This document shows positions 8,998 to 17,073 of a stretch of 64,000 nt of DNA, piece after piece. The stretch comes from an uncultured Rickettsiales bacterium (GTDB taxonomy: Bacteria; Pseudomonadota; Alphaproteobacteria; UBA8366): the NCBI GenBank assembly GCA_913046825.1, contig CAJWTF010000001.1:25679-89678 (forward strand). The letters run 5' to 3'. Under the pieces are notes generated by a model, which ran no database searches, was not told the origin of the DNA, and saw only the letters and a list, made by a program, of their open reading frames with translations. Positions within the stretch are counted from its first letter, which is position 1; each line of letters begins with the position of its first letter. A program made the position numbers and the translations under genes.

Positions 8998-9012
8998 CTC
9001 TAATTCTCCCTG

Positions 9013-9543
9013 TTAGCCGGTGCACCCAGCGGCCGCGAGATCCTCTTCCGAAGGCGCGAACCAGCAGGAACCTGATACCGGCGTGGTGTAATGAATGAGT
9101 TGGTCATGAAGGTCATTGTCCGATGTGCCAAACATGCGTTGCAACATCACGTCGAAACGCATCGGGTCACAAGAGAAGGCAATGAAGTAGGGCCTTTTTT
9201 CACCCGCACCGCCAAAAGGCGCGCTGCGGCGATAGATTTTGAGCGCCGTACCGTGGAGCTTTACGTCCGTGCGGGAGACGTGCGAGTCCGGCGGCATGGC
9301 GTCGCCTTCGAGCTCGATACTGCCGGGCTTGGTACAGCCGGTCACGCGTTCCTGGTCGCCGACGGGTAGAGCCTCGAATTTCGGTAGATCGTGCACCCAT
9401 TTCTGAGTGACGACAAAAGCACCGTCCGCACCGGTATCGCCATCGGGCACCAAGGCGGCATCGAACCCGTCCGACACATCGTTTTCCAAAAAATGATGAA
9501 AGCTGGTGCCTTCGGTGAAAATACCGCCCTGCGGCGTCGCCAT
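9013..9543 (-). CDS. Dyp-type peroxidase relative with a large internal deletion
   Basis: A 176-residue ORF with a good GAGGGG site. The first 20 residues (MATPQGGIFTEGTSFHHF) match the usual N-terminus of YfeX-like Dyp peroxidases. From about residue 28 onward it matches the C-terminal half: QKWVHDL, then PDSHVSRTD with the His that is the proximal haem ligand, KIYRRSAPFG with the distal Arg, and SCWFAPSEEDL. Normal members have about 300 residues. The part between, including the GxxDG motif with the catalytic Asp, is missing and the frame is kept. Peroxidase activity is therefore doubtful. It may be a decaying gene or a new haem-binding form. It sits between an acyl-CoA dehydrogenase and an Ldh-type gene. 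Confidence 0.75.
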   Translation of the reverse strand: MATPQGGIFTEGTSFHHFLENDVSDGFDAALVPDGDTGADGAFVVTQKWVHDLPKFEALPVGDQERVTGCTKPGSIELEGDAMPPDSHVSRTDVKLHGTALKIYRRSAPFGGAGEKRPYFIAFSCDPMRFDVMLQRMFGTSDNDLHDQLIHYTTPVSGSCWFAPSEEDLAAAGCTG

Positions 9544-9558
9544 GCTCGTTCCCCTCGA

Positions 9559-10623
9559 TTAACGCGATGCAAGTGTCGCCCAGAGCGCATCTCCGCCCTT
9601 GGCCGCAACGGCTTCGCCCAGCCGGACCGCCCAGACGCTCTCCGAGCCGAATTCGTCCCGCCACGACCAAACGCGGCGGCTATACCGTTGTAGAATATGC
9701 TCCATGGTAAACCCGATGGCACCGTGGACCTGATGGGCAATGCCGGCACCTTCGCCCGCCGCCTCGCCGGTTCTGATCTTGGCCGCGGCGATTTCGAAGA
9801 AAACATCCTCGTCGAAGCCGCCCGCTCGTTGCAACGCATCTGCCGCCGAACTCGCGGCACAGACCGCGGCCGCGACCTCACCCGCGAGCCGCGCCAAATT
9901 GTGCTGCACCGCCTGGAATTTCGAGATCGGACGTTCAAACGCAACCCGGTCTTGGGAATACGTGACGGAAATCTCCAGCATCGCCTCCAACGCGCCCGCC
10001 ATCTCGCAGGAACGCGCCAGAGCACCCATCATGAACAGCGAGCCCTCATCGAAACCTTTCGGAGCCGCGCCCACTTCGCTCGCCATCACTCCGTCGAAGG
10101 TCACGTCGTCCCTTGCATCATCGGCCAGACTATTACCGGCGGCAATATTGCAGGATGCGGCATCGACCTGCGCGATCATGACACTATCGCCGCGCCGCGC
10201 CACGACCGCGAAATTGTCGGCTTCACTGGCGAAAGGAACGCCCCGCGCCGTGCCCGACAACGTGTTGTTGCCGTCGATCGTCAACCGGTCCCGCTCACGC
10301 ACGGGTGCTACTGACAATTTACCGCCGGGAAATCCGATTTCTCCTTTAGCCAGCAACCAGCCCGCCAGCATGGTTTCCGCCAACGGCGTCGGCACGGCGA
10401 ATTTGCCCGCGACACGCAGGATTTCAAACCCGTCCCCGGTTTCGATCCCGGCGCCGCCCATTTCCTCGGAAACAAAACCGGCGGTCAAACCGGCCTCTTC
10501 CAGCGCCGACCACAGCGGCTCTTTCCACGAATCGTCCTGGGCGCTGTTGATCGTCTGCGGATCGCACAAATCCTGGAAGATACGGGTCGTCATATCGACG
10601 ATGATGTTGTCGTTTTCGCTCAT
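9559..10623 (-). CDS. Acyl-CoA dehydrogenase family protein
   Basis: A 354-residue flavoprotein of the acyl-CoA dehydrogenase fold. The N-terminal helical domain (LWSALEEAGLTAGFVSEEMGG) and the C-terminal helical bundle (VTYSQDRVAFERPISKFQAVQHNLARL, seen in shorter parts as FERPISKFQAVQ) are clear, along with IAHQVHGAIGFTMEH. The middle beta domain is divergent and the usual catalytic Glu is not obvious. Such members often act as the partner subunit of a heteromeric dehydrogenase. It is divergent from a second acyl-CoA dehydrogenase gene at 10805, and together the two may form one enzyme. Confidence 0.85.
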   Translation of the reverse strand: MSENDNIIVDMTTRIFQDLCDPQTINSAQDDSWKEPLWSALEEAGLTAGFVSEEMGGAGIETGDGFEILRVAGKFAVPTPLAETMLAGWLLAKGEIGFPGGKLSVAPVRERDRLTIDGNNTLSGTARGVPFASEADNFAVVARRGDSVMIAQVDAASCNIAAGNSLADDARDDVTFDGVMASEVGAAPKGFDEGSLFMMGALARSCEMAGALEAMLEISVTYSQDRVAFERPISKFQAVQHNLARLAGEVAAAVCAASSAADALQRAGGFDEDVFFEIAAAKIRTGEAAGEGAGIAHQVHGAIGFTMEHILQRYSRRVWSWRDEFGSESVWAVRLGEAVAAKGGDALWATLASR

Positions 10624-10699
10624 CTTCCGTGGTTTCCTTTGCCCGCGAACCTAATGTGACAATCGCTCAAGGCGATCCATATAAATTTGTGCGGCCGGT

Positions 10700-10749
10700 G
10701 GCGCTTTGCCATTGGACCGTTGTTTGTAAAATTAGCCGGGCAAAGCGCC
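10700..10749. promoter_or_regulatory. 11-base inverted repeat between divergent acyl-CoA dehydrogenase genes
   Basis: GGCGCTTTGCC (10700-10710) and GGCAAAGCGCC (10739-10749) are perfect reverse complements with 28 bases between them. The site is in the 181-base gap separating two divergent acyl-CoA dehydrogenase genes, where a shared operator would be expected. Binding protein unknown; no regulator gene lies next to it. Confidence 0.45.
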
Positions 10750-10804
10750 GTGGCAAGCATGCGCCCGATATGAGGCGAAAAAGGCAACAAGGAAACCGCT
10801 TATT

Positions 10805-11968
10805 ATGTCGACCGCCATACAGTTCGATCCCCTCCGTCTCCCCCCTGAATGCGAAGAATTGCGCACCGAAGTGCGGGAGTTCGTGCGCGAGGAAATCGCC
10901 GCCGGGACGTTCGATCCGAACACCACGCCGATGGGCAACGGACTGAACCGGGAGTTCGCGCGCAAAGTCGGCGAACGTGGCTGGATCGGCATGACTTGGC
11001 CGAAACAATTCGGCGGCCAAGAGCGGAGCTTCCTGGAGCGATATGTGGTCACAGAAGAATTCCGTGCGGTCGCCGCCCCGACCCGGGTTTTCTTTACCGC
11101 CGACCGGCAGAGCGGCCCGACCATCATCAAATACGGCAATGAGGAAATGAAGGCTGACATTTTGCCTCGCATTATCACGGGCGAGTGCATGTTCTGCATA
11201 GGCATGAGCGAGCCGAACTCAGGCTCAGACCTGTTCGCCGCCAGTTGCCGGGCCACGAAGACCGACGGCGGATGGCTGATCAACGGCAGTAAGGTGTGGA
11301 CCAGCGGCGCACATCACGCCGACTACATGATCGGTTTGTTCCGGACATCTCAGCCAACGGAAAAAAACCGCCGCCACGGTTTGACGAACTTCGTGGTCGA
11401 CATGAAAAACACCGATGGCATTACTTGCCGCCCGATCCTGCATCCGACCGGCATCTACGAATTCAACGAAGTCGTCTTCGAGGACGCCTTCGTCTCCGAC
11501 GATATGATGCTCGGCACCCTCGACGATGCTTGGAAGCAGGCGACGAGTGAACTCGCCTACGAGCGAAGCGGGCCGGAGCGTTTCCTCGAGACGTTCTACA
11601 TCCTGCCTGAACTCGTCGATATACTTGGGGAGAAACCGGACACGCGTGGCGCCGAGGGAATCGGCCGCCTAGTGGCACAAGTGCACACGTTGCGCCGCAT
11701 GTCGGTCTCCGTGAACGGCATGCTGCATGCCGGCAAGGAGCCGGTTGTTGAAGGTTCTCTGGTCAAGGATCTCGGCACCAAGTGGGAGCAAGACCTTCCA
11801 GCCAAGGTGCGCAACCTCGCAGCCTTTGTCGATCCCGATGCCGGAAATCGCACGAACTTCGACGAATTGATGCGTTTCGCCACGATGATCGCACCGAAAC
11901 TGACAATCCAAGGCGGCACGACCGAAGTTCTTCGCGGCATCATCGCCCGTGGGCTCGGCCTCCGTTAA
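10805..11968 (+). CDS. Acyl-CoA dehydrogenase family protein
   Basis: A 387-residue acyl-CoA dehydrogenase. The N-terminal domain (FVREEIAAGTFDP), the flavin-binding beta domain with CIGMSEPNSGSD (the C-x-G-x-SEPxxGSD motif near residues 126-138) and the C-terminal helices ending in IQGGTTEVLRGIIARGLGL are all present. Family members oxidise acyl-CoA to 2-enoyl-CoA and pass electrons to ETF. The ADP-forming acyl-CoA synthetase begins 51 bases downstream on the same strand, so activation and oxidation of an acid may be linked. The substrate is unknown. Confidence 0.9.
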   Translation: MSTAIQFDPLRLPPECEELRTEVREFVREEIAAGTFDPNTTPMGNGLNREFARKVGERGWIGMTWPKQFGGQERSFLERYVVTEEFRAVAAPTRVFFTADRQSGPTIIKYGNEEMKADILPRIITGECMFCIGMSEPNSGSDLFAASCRATKTDGGWLINGSKVWTSGAHHADYMIGLFRTSQPTEKNRRHGLTNFVVDMKNTDGITCRPILHPTGIYEFNEVVFEDAFVSDDMMLGTLDDAWKQATSELAYERSGPERFLETFYILPELVDILGEKPDTRGAEGIGRLVAQVHTLRRMSVSVNGMLHAGKEPVVEGSLVKDLGTKWEQDLPAKVRNLAAFVDPDAGNRTNFDELMRFATMIAPKLTIQGGTTEVLRGIIARGLGLR

Positions 11969-12019
11969 GCCCACCAACAACTTTCAGAACCAATCAACCG
12001 TTTTCAGCGGAAATCCAAC

Positions 12020-14158
12020 ATGCCTGACTTAAACGCTTTTCTTTCTCCCAATGCGGTTGCTGTTATCGGTGCCGCTAACGATCCTGAGATCCTGCGAGGC
12101 CGCATCATGAAAGTGATGATGGGCCACGACTTCAAAGGTGAAATTTACCCGATTAGCCGCAGCAGCGACGAGGTCATGGGCCTGAAGGCCTATCCGACCA
12201 TCAGTGATGTTCGGGGCCATGTGGATTTGGCAATCTTGATTATTCCGGCCGAATTCGTTCCCGACACATTGCGCGAATGCGGGATGAAAGGCGTGAAGGC
12301 GGCGCAGATCATCACCTCCGGCTTCGCCGAGGAAATTGGCGAGGACGGTGCCCGCCAGCAGGCGAAAATCCGCGAGATTGCGGAAGAGTTCGACATGGCG
12401 ATCTGCGGCCCGAATTCTGAAGGTTTCGCGAATACGCAAGCGGCCCTGTGCCCAACCTTCAGCCCCGCCGTCGACGAGAACGACGAGCCGTTGATGCCGG
12501 ATTACAGAAAAAACGGCCATATTTCCGCCATCGCACAAAGCGGCGGTGTCGGATTTTCGTTCTTTGATCGGGGTCGGCCCAAGGAACTGCCGTTCAACTA
12601 CATTTTGACGACTGGCAACGAAGCGGCGCTCGAGGAACTCGATTTCGTCGATCATCTGCTGGATACCGGCGAGACCGACATCTTCCTGCTGTTCATGGAA
12701 GACATAAAGACGCCGGAGAAACTCGCCACGGTTGGCGAGAAGGCATTGCGGGCCGGAAAACCCATCATCGTCACCAAGGTCGGGCGGTCCGATGCGGGCC
12801 AACGCGCCGCGGCATCCCACACCGCAGCGCTCGCCGGGGCCTATACGGGCTACCAGGCGATGTTCCAGCGCTATGGTATTATCGAAGGCGATGATATCGA
12901 GGAGATGGTCGACATCGCTTCGGGTTTCTCGCATTGGGGTCATCTGCTGCCCGCCGGAAAACGGATCGGCATCACGACAGGGTCGGGTGGAGCCGGCGGT
13001 TTGATGGCGGATACGGCGGCGCTGGCGGGATTGGAAGTGCCCATCCTCGATCCAGATGCTCGGGCGAAGATTGATGAACATCTGCCTGCCTACGGTACGT
13101 CGCAGAACCCGGTCGACGGTACGGCGCAAGCCGTGCGGCAGGTCGGCTATGCACGGCTTAATCGCATGGTGATGGACGCGAACAATGTCGACGCGGTGAT
13201 TGGTATCTGTTCGGCTCGCCACAACTCGACCTTTATACGGGAGCGTGACGATTTGACTACGCTCAAGGCGAACGCGGATAAGCCGGTCGTGCTGTGTTCC
13301 TACACGCTGCCACGTGAAGGCTCGGTCGAGATCGTCAATCGCTGCGGTCTGCCTCTCTTCACCAATATGCGGAATTGCGCCCGCAGTCTGGTCGAGATGG
13401 CGGACTACAGGGCACTGCGCGAACGGTTCCTCAAGCGCCCGAATATTTCGACCACGAATGTGCCCGATGCCGATACCGGTGCGAAACTCGCCGCCGGCGG
13501 CAAGACGCTCTGCGAATATGAGGCAAAACCGCTATTGGCTGCGTACGGCGTGCCGGAAGCGGGTGAACGATTGGCGACGACTGGAGACGAAGCAGCAGAG
13601 ATCGCGGAGGCCATCGGCAGTAAGGTGGCGCTGAAAGTGCAATCGCCGGATATCCTGCATAAGACGGAAGCGGGGGCGGTCACGCTGAACCTGCTTGGCG
13701 GTGCGGAAGCCTGCAAGGCGTTCGAATATCTAACGGCCAATGCCCGCGCCTATAGCCCCGGCGCCGATATCCGTGGCGTCCTCGTTCAACCAATGGCGAA
13801 TAAGGGCCAAGAAGTCATTCTTGGGATCAATCGCGACCCGTCGTTCGGGCCGATGCTGATGGTTGGCATGGGCGGCGTCTTCGTTGAGATCATGAAGGAT
13901 GTCGCCTTTGCACCCGCCCCCCTGACAGCCGATGACGCCCACGCGCTGCTCGACAAGTTGAAAGGCCGCAAACTACTGGATGGCGTCCGCGGTGAACCGG
14001 CGGCGGATGTCGCCGCGCTTGTTGAATTGATGGTAAACCTCTCTCGCTTCGCGGCGGATTTCGCCGACAATATTCAAGAAATCGACCTCAACCCGGTCCT
14101 CGTACATCCGGACGGTGATGGCGTTACAGTGGTCGACGCGTTGATCGTGAAGCAATAA
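12020..14158 (+). CDS. ADP-forming acyl-CoA (acetate-CoA) ligase, alpha-beta fusion
   Basis: A 712-residue single-chain nucleoside-diphosphate-forming acyl-CoA synthetase. Domain order: CoA-binding Rossmann domain (about 1-130, starting AVAVIGAANDPEILRG), two ligase-CoA domains (about 150-450) with the phosphorylated His at H267 in AASHTAALAG, and an ATP-grasp domain (about 490-712) containing VALKVQSPDILHKTEAGAV. These enzymes make or use acyl-CoA reversibly with ATP or GDP. It is probably co-transcribed with the acyl-CoA dehydrogenase upstream. The acid used cannot be told. Confidence 0.9.
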   Translation: MPDLNAFLSPNAVAVIGAANDPEILRGRIMKVMMGHDFKGEIYPISRSSDEVMGLKAYPTISDVRGHVDLAILIIPAEFVPDTLRECGMKGVKAAQIITSGFAEEIGEDGARQQAKIREIAEEFDMAICGPNSEGFANTQAALCPTFSPAVDENDEPLMPDYRKNGHISAIAQSGGVGFSFFDRGRPKELPFNYILTTGNEAALEELDFVDHLLDTGETDIFLLFMEDIKTPEKLATVGEKALRAGKPIIVTKVGRSDAGQRAAASHTAALAGAYTGYQAMFQRYGIIEGDDIEEMVDIASGFSHWGHLLPAGKRIGITTGSGGAGGLMADTAALAGLEVPILDPDARAKIDEHLPAYGTSQNPVDGTAQAVRQVGYARLNRMVMDANNVDAVIGICSARHNSTFIRERDDLTTLKANADKPVVLCSYTLPREGSVEIVNRCGLPLFTNMRNCARSLVEMADYRALRERFLKRPNISTTNVPDADTGAKLAAGGKTLCEYEAKPLLAAYGVPEAGERLATTGDEAAEIAEAIGSKVALKVQSPDILHKTEAGAVTLNLLGGAEACKAFEYLTANARAYSPGADIRGVLVQPMANKGQEVILGINRDPSFGPMLMVGMGGVFVEIMKDVAFAPAPLTADDAHALLDKLKGRKLLDGVRGEPAADVAALVELMVNLSRFAADFADNIQEIDLNPVLVHPDGDGVTVVDALIVKQ

Positions 14159-14200
14159 GTCTGAAAAATGCCAATCGATAAAACGGAAGCATTAGAAGTT

Positions 14201-14392
14201 CTAAAAGTCTTTGGGCGCGCCTTCAACAAAGCCGGTGCGGACGGTATTCTCGGCCAGCCAGAGCCGCTTTGCTTCTTCCACTTGAAGGGCCGATAGCGCC
14301 CCCTCTAGCGTTGTCGATAGGTTTATGTCGGCAAATTTTGCGAATTGGAGCAAATCCGCGCTTATTCTGACTGTCGTCCGGATTTTATCCAT
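14201..14392 (-). CDS. CcdA-like antitoxin, orphan and probably shortened
   Basis: A 63-residue protein resembling CcdA antitoxins. The N-terminus (TTVRISADLLQFAKFADINLS) fits a ribbon-helix-helix DNA-binding part, and EEAKRLWLAEN matches the conserved helix and WxxEN of the toxin-binding part. The usual continuation after that motif is missing; the protein ends TVRTGFVEGAPKDF. No ccdB follows: the next gene downstream on this strand is missing and the 42 bases to 14158 are non-coding. It may be a relic or a solitary regulator. A long hairpin lies 13 bases upstream of its start. Confidence 0.6.
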   Translation of the reverse strand: MDKIRTTVRISADLLQFAKFADINLSTTLEGALSALQVEEAKRLWLAENTVRTGFVEGAPKDF

Positions 14393-14405
14393 TATTCAAT
14401 GCTCT

Positions 14406-14449
14406 TAGCTACAGAGTGTATGCCTCGGCAGCATACACTCTGTAAGCTA
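14406..14449. promoter_or_regulatory. Long perfect hairpin/palindrome upstream of the CcdA-like gene
   Basis: ACAGAGTGTATGC (14411-14423) pairs perfectly with GCATACACTCTGT (14431-14443) around a 7-base loop, and TAGCT/AGCTA extend it to 18 pairs with one bulge. It lies between the stop of the lyase gene (14466) and the start of the CcdA-like gene (14392). It could be the operator for self-regulation by a ribbon-helix-helix antitoxin or a terminator of the lyase gene. There is no strong T tract on the minus strand. Confidence 0.6.
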
Positions 14450-14465
14450 GATTTTCAATAAACCC

Positions 14466-15404
14466 CTACTCAGCCGCCTTCGGTTGATGGCCGAGGGTGC
14501 CTTCGTATTTCGCCAATTCGGCCTCGCCCATGAAACGTTGCTCCCACTCCATGACCTTGTCGAAACCGGCAAAGCCGTGAAAGTCGCCGAGCGGGTGTTG
14601 GTTAAACTTCTCGCTGAAGTCTTTCTCGACCAACGGGCCGCTTTGCTTCAACTCCACGGCCAGGTCGTAGACCGCCATCAACTGCATCCGCATAGTGGCG
14701 CCCGGCAGGATCGTCATGGCGATACCGAGCTCATTCATTTCCTGTTCCGAGAAGCGTGGCGAAATGCCTGTCTGGTTGTACATGATCGGACCTTCGACTT
14801 CGGCGCAGATGCGCTGCACTTCACCCACGTCCTTGGGTCCTTCGACGAAGGCTACATCCGCGCCCGCCTTCAGGTAGGCGTTGGCACGGTTGATCGCGTC
14901 GTCCAATCCACCGCCGACGGCGCCGCGGGCATCGGTCCGCGCGATGATGACGAAGTCCTCGTCGACTTCCTTACGCGCGTAATCCGCTGCCGCGTATTTA
15001 CCAACCGCTTCCTCGATCGGGATGACCTGCCGTCCGGCGACATGGCCACAGCGTTTCGGAATGATCTGATCTTCGATATGAATCGCCGCGACACCGGTCT
15101 GGATGTATTCCTTCACGGTACGAATCACGTTAATCGCGTTGCCGTAGCCGTTGTCCGCATCGGCAATTACGGGCACCGAGACAGCATTGGAGATATACCG
15201 CGCGTTCAGATGCATCTCCGTCATCGTAGCCAGGCCACAATCCGGCATGCCGGTCAAAGAAAGCGAGGTGCCGTATCCGGTCATGTAGATCGCCGGAAAT
15301 CCAACTTTATCGAGAATCTTTCCGCTGACAGCGTTGTAACAGCCCGGAATCACAATGGTCTTTCCGGATTTCATTAACTCGCGGAGTTTGGTGGAGCGTC
15401 TCAT
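14466..15404 (-). CDS. Isocitrate lyase/PEP mutase family lyase
   Basis: A 312-residue TIM-barrel enzyme. The marks are PGCYNAVSGKILDKVGFPAIYMTGYG at the N-terminus (key part GYGTS), the Mg-binding ADADNGYG at residues 81-88, EDQ at 111 and the lyase loop KRCGH at 117-121, which carries the Cys that protonates the enolate in lyases. This supports a carbon-carbon lyase such as a 2-methylisocitrate or dimethylmalate type, rather than a phosphonate mutase. The start at 15404 has GGGAAGGATG before it; the in-frame ATG at 15428 is less likely. It is divergent from the CaiB-type gene, with a tandem 12-base repeat between them. Confidence 0.88.
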   Translation of the reverse strand: MRRSTKLRELMKSGKTIVIPGCYNAVSGKILDKVGFPAIYMTGYGTSLSLTGMPDCGLATMTEMHLNARYISNAVSVPVIADADNGYGNAINVIRTVKEYIQTGVAAIHIEDQIIPKRCGHVAGRQVIPIEEAVGKYAAADYARKEVDEDFVIIARTDARGAVGGGLDDAINRANAYLKAGADVAFVEGPKDVGEVQRICAEVEGPIMYNQTGISPRFSEQEMNELGIAMTILPGATMRMQLMAVYDLAVELKQSGPLVEKDFSEKFNQHPLGDFHGFAGFDKVMEWEQRFMGEAELAKYEGTLGHQPKAAE

Positions 15405-15422
15405 GTTCTCATCCTTCCCTAA

Positions 15423-15452
15423 GGTCATTCGTTAAACGGAGGTCATTCGTTA
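15423..15452. promoter_or_regulatory. Tandem 12-base direct repeat upstream of the lyase
   Basis: GGTCATTCGTTA occurs at 15423-15434 and again at 15441-15452, 18 bases apart, in the gap between the divergent lyase and CoA-transferase genes. It may be a paired binding site or the result of a small tandem duplication. The first copy overlaps the rejected upstream start codon of the lyase. Confidence 0.4.
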
Positions 15453-15565
15453 GAATAGGAGATAAGCGGAGTGCGGCGCTTGGCCAGCACTCGCACCCAC
15501 GTGGTAGAACCGATTCCGCGGATTAGTTCGATTGCCAACGCTCTCGCCCCGAAAAGGATCCAACC

Positions 15566-16768
15566 ATGACGACACCGATGCCGCTCGAAGGATTACGTAT
15601 TGTCGATCTCGCCACTGTTATCGCCGGACCGCTTTCTTCCGCACTATTGGCGGATTTCGGCGCTGATGTTGTGAAGATCGAATTGCCAAACGGCGGAGAT
15701 GGCGTCCGCGCACTGCCCCCGTTCAAAAACGGCGTGGCGCTGTGGGGAAAGGTGACGAACCGGAATAAACGTGGCATCACCCTCGATATTCGGACACCGG
15801 AAGGATTGGAAATTCTCAAGCAGATGCTTCCCAAGTTCGATGTATTGGTGGAAAACTTTCGACCCGGCACCCTCGCGAAATGGGGCCTGCCGATTGAGGA
15901 AATACGGCGCATCAATCCGGACCTCACGGTGCTGCGGGTCAGTGGCTTCGGACAAACCGGCCCCCGAGCGCGCGACGCCGGGTTTGCCCGGGTCGCCGAA
16001 GCGATGTCCGGTCTGACCACCCTGTGTGGCGAGAGCGACCGCACGCCGCTGCATCTTGGCTATCCCATCGCTGACGGGATAACCGGCGTCTTCGGTGCGT
16101 TCTCCATCATGATGGCTCTCTATAGACGCCTTAACGATCCAGCGGCGCGCGGCGAGGAAATCGATCTGTCGCTCTATGAATCAATGCACCGCATCCTCGA
16201 ATTCCTCGTCATCGAATACGATCAATTGGGTGCGGTTCGGGAACGCTCCGGCAATCGCAGCCAATACGCGGTGCCGAGCGGCGTCTACCGGACAGATGAC
16301 AATAGATGGGTGTCGTTGGCCTGTTCGACCCAGAGCGTGTTCGAACGCATGGCCGAAGCAATGGACCGTGCCGACTTGATCGACAATGCTCGGTTCCGCA
16401 CAAATGCCGACCGCGTGACCAATGCGGACGCCATAGAAGAAATTGTCACCGCGTGGTTCGCGGCAAACGAATTCCCTAACGTCTCCCAACTGCTCAGCGA
16501 AAAGGGTGTCGCGTTCAGCCTCGTCTTTACCGCCAAGGACGCCTTCGAGGATCCCCATTATGCGGCACGCGAGAACATCGTGGCGGTGGAGGACAGCGAA
16601 CTCGGCACGATCCGCATGCAGGGGATTGTCCCGAAATTACGCGACGCGCCGGGTGCCGTGCGACGCGCTGGCCCCGCACTCGGCCAACATAATGCCGAAG
16701 TCTACGAAGAACTCCTGGACCTGAGCGCGGACGAGATATCCACCCTCAAGAAAAAAGGAATTGTTTGA
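15566..16768 (+). CDS. CaiB/BaiF-type (family III) CoA-transferase
   Basis: A 400-residue family III CoA-transferase. It opens with PLEGLRIVDLATVIAGPL and ADFGADVVKIELP, then NRNKRGITLDI, and carries the conserved Asp at D170 in YPIADGITG, which forms the glutamyl/aspartyl-CoA anhydride in this family. The C-terminal part (GQHNAEVYEELL) is typical. AAAGGA precedes the start. Members move CoA between acids such as carnitine, formate/oxalate or succinate and mesaconate. Divergent from the lyase gene, so the pair may activate and then cleave an acid. The donor and acceptor are unknown. Confidence 0.9.
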   Translation: MTTPMPLEGLRIVDLATVIAGPLSSALLADFGADVVKIELPNGGDGVRALPPFKNGVALWGKVTNRNKRGITLDIRTPEGLEILKQMLPKFDVLVENFRPGTLAKWGLPIEEIRRINPDLTVLRVSGFGQTGPRARDAGFARVAEAMSGLTTLCGESDRTPLHLGYPIADGITGVFGAFSIMMALYRRLNDPAARGEEIDLSLYESMHRILEFLVIEYDQLGAVRERSGNRSQYAVPSGVYRTDDNRWVSLACSTQSVFERMAEAMDRADLIDNARFRTNADRVTNADAIEEIVTAWFAANEFPNVSQLLSEKGVAFSLVFTAKDAFEDPHYAARENIVAVEDSELGTIRMQGIVPKLRDAPGAVRRAGPALGQHNAEVYEELLDLSADEISTLKKKGIV

Positions 16769-16776
16769 GAGGCGCG

Positions 16777-17064
16777 CTATTCCGCATCTTTGGCGAGGAA
16801 AGACTTGATCGCCTCCGGGTCGATCAGAGGATAGATATCGAATTCGGCCGGGACGATCTCCGCCCATTCGTTCAGCAAGCCGTGCAGCTCCTCGTTCGAG
16901 CTGACATCAAACAATGCGACCGCGCCGCGTCCAGTGCGCGCGTAGAATGATTTCGCCAATCCACGATCGAGTTTATCCTGTGCCCACGGCCAGTATTTTT
17001 GTCGGTATTCACGGACTTCCGACGGGCGTTTGGGCTCAGGCGTACTGATGACCAAAAATAGCAT
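16777..17064 (-). CDS. Muconolactone-isomerase-like small protein
   Basis: A 95-residue protein with the pattern of the muconolactone delta-isomerase/dimeric alpha-beta-barrel families: MLFLVIST strand, EVREYRQKYWPWAQDKLDRG helix (key part KYWPWAQ), GRGAVALFDV strand and ELHGLLNEWAE helix. No other gene of the beta-ketoadipate pathway is near, so the isomerase reaction itself is not supported by context. It follows the TauD-type gene after 9 bases and is likely co-transcribed with it. Confidence 0.65.
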   Translation of the reverse strand: MLFLVISTPEPKRPSEVREYRQKYWPWAQDKLDRGLAKSFYARTGRGAVALFDVSSNEELHGLLNEWAEIVPAEFDIYPLIDPEAIKSFLAKDAE

Positions 17065-17073
17065 TGAGTTCTC

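Noticed and set aside
8047..9003. 318-codon plus-strand open frame
   Set aside because: Antisense shadow of the Ldh-type dehydrogenase.
12029..13222. 397-codon minus-strand open frame
   Set aside because: Lies entirely inside the well-supported ADP-forming acyl-CoA ligase on the other strand; its translation shows no family motif.
16777..17064. Complete beta-ketoadipate pathway
   Set aside because: Only a muconolactone-isomerase-like small protein is present; no ring-cleavage or cycloisomerase gene lies in the window.
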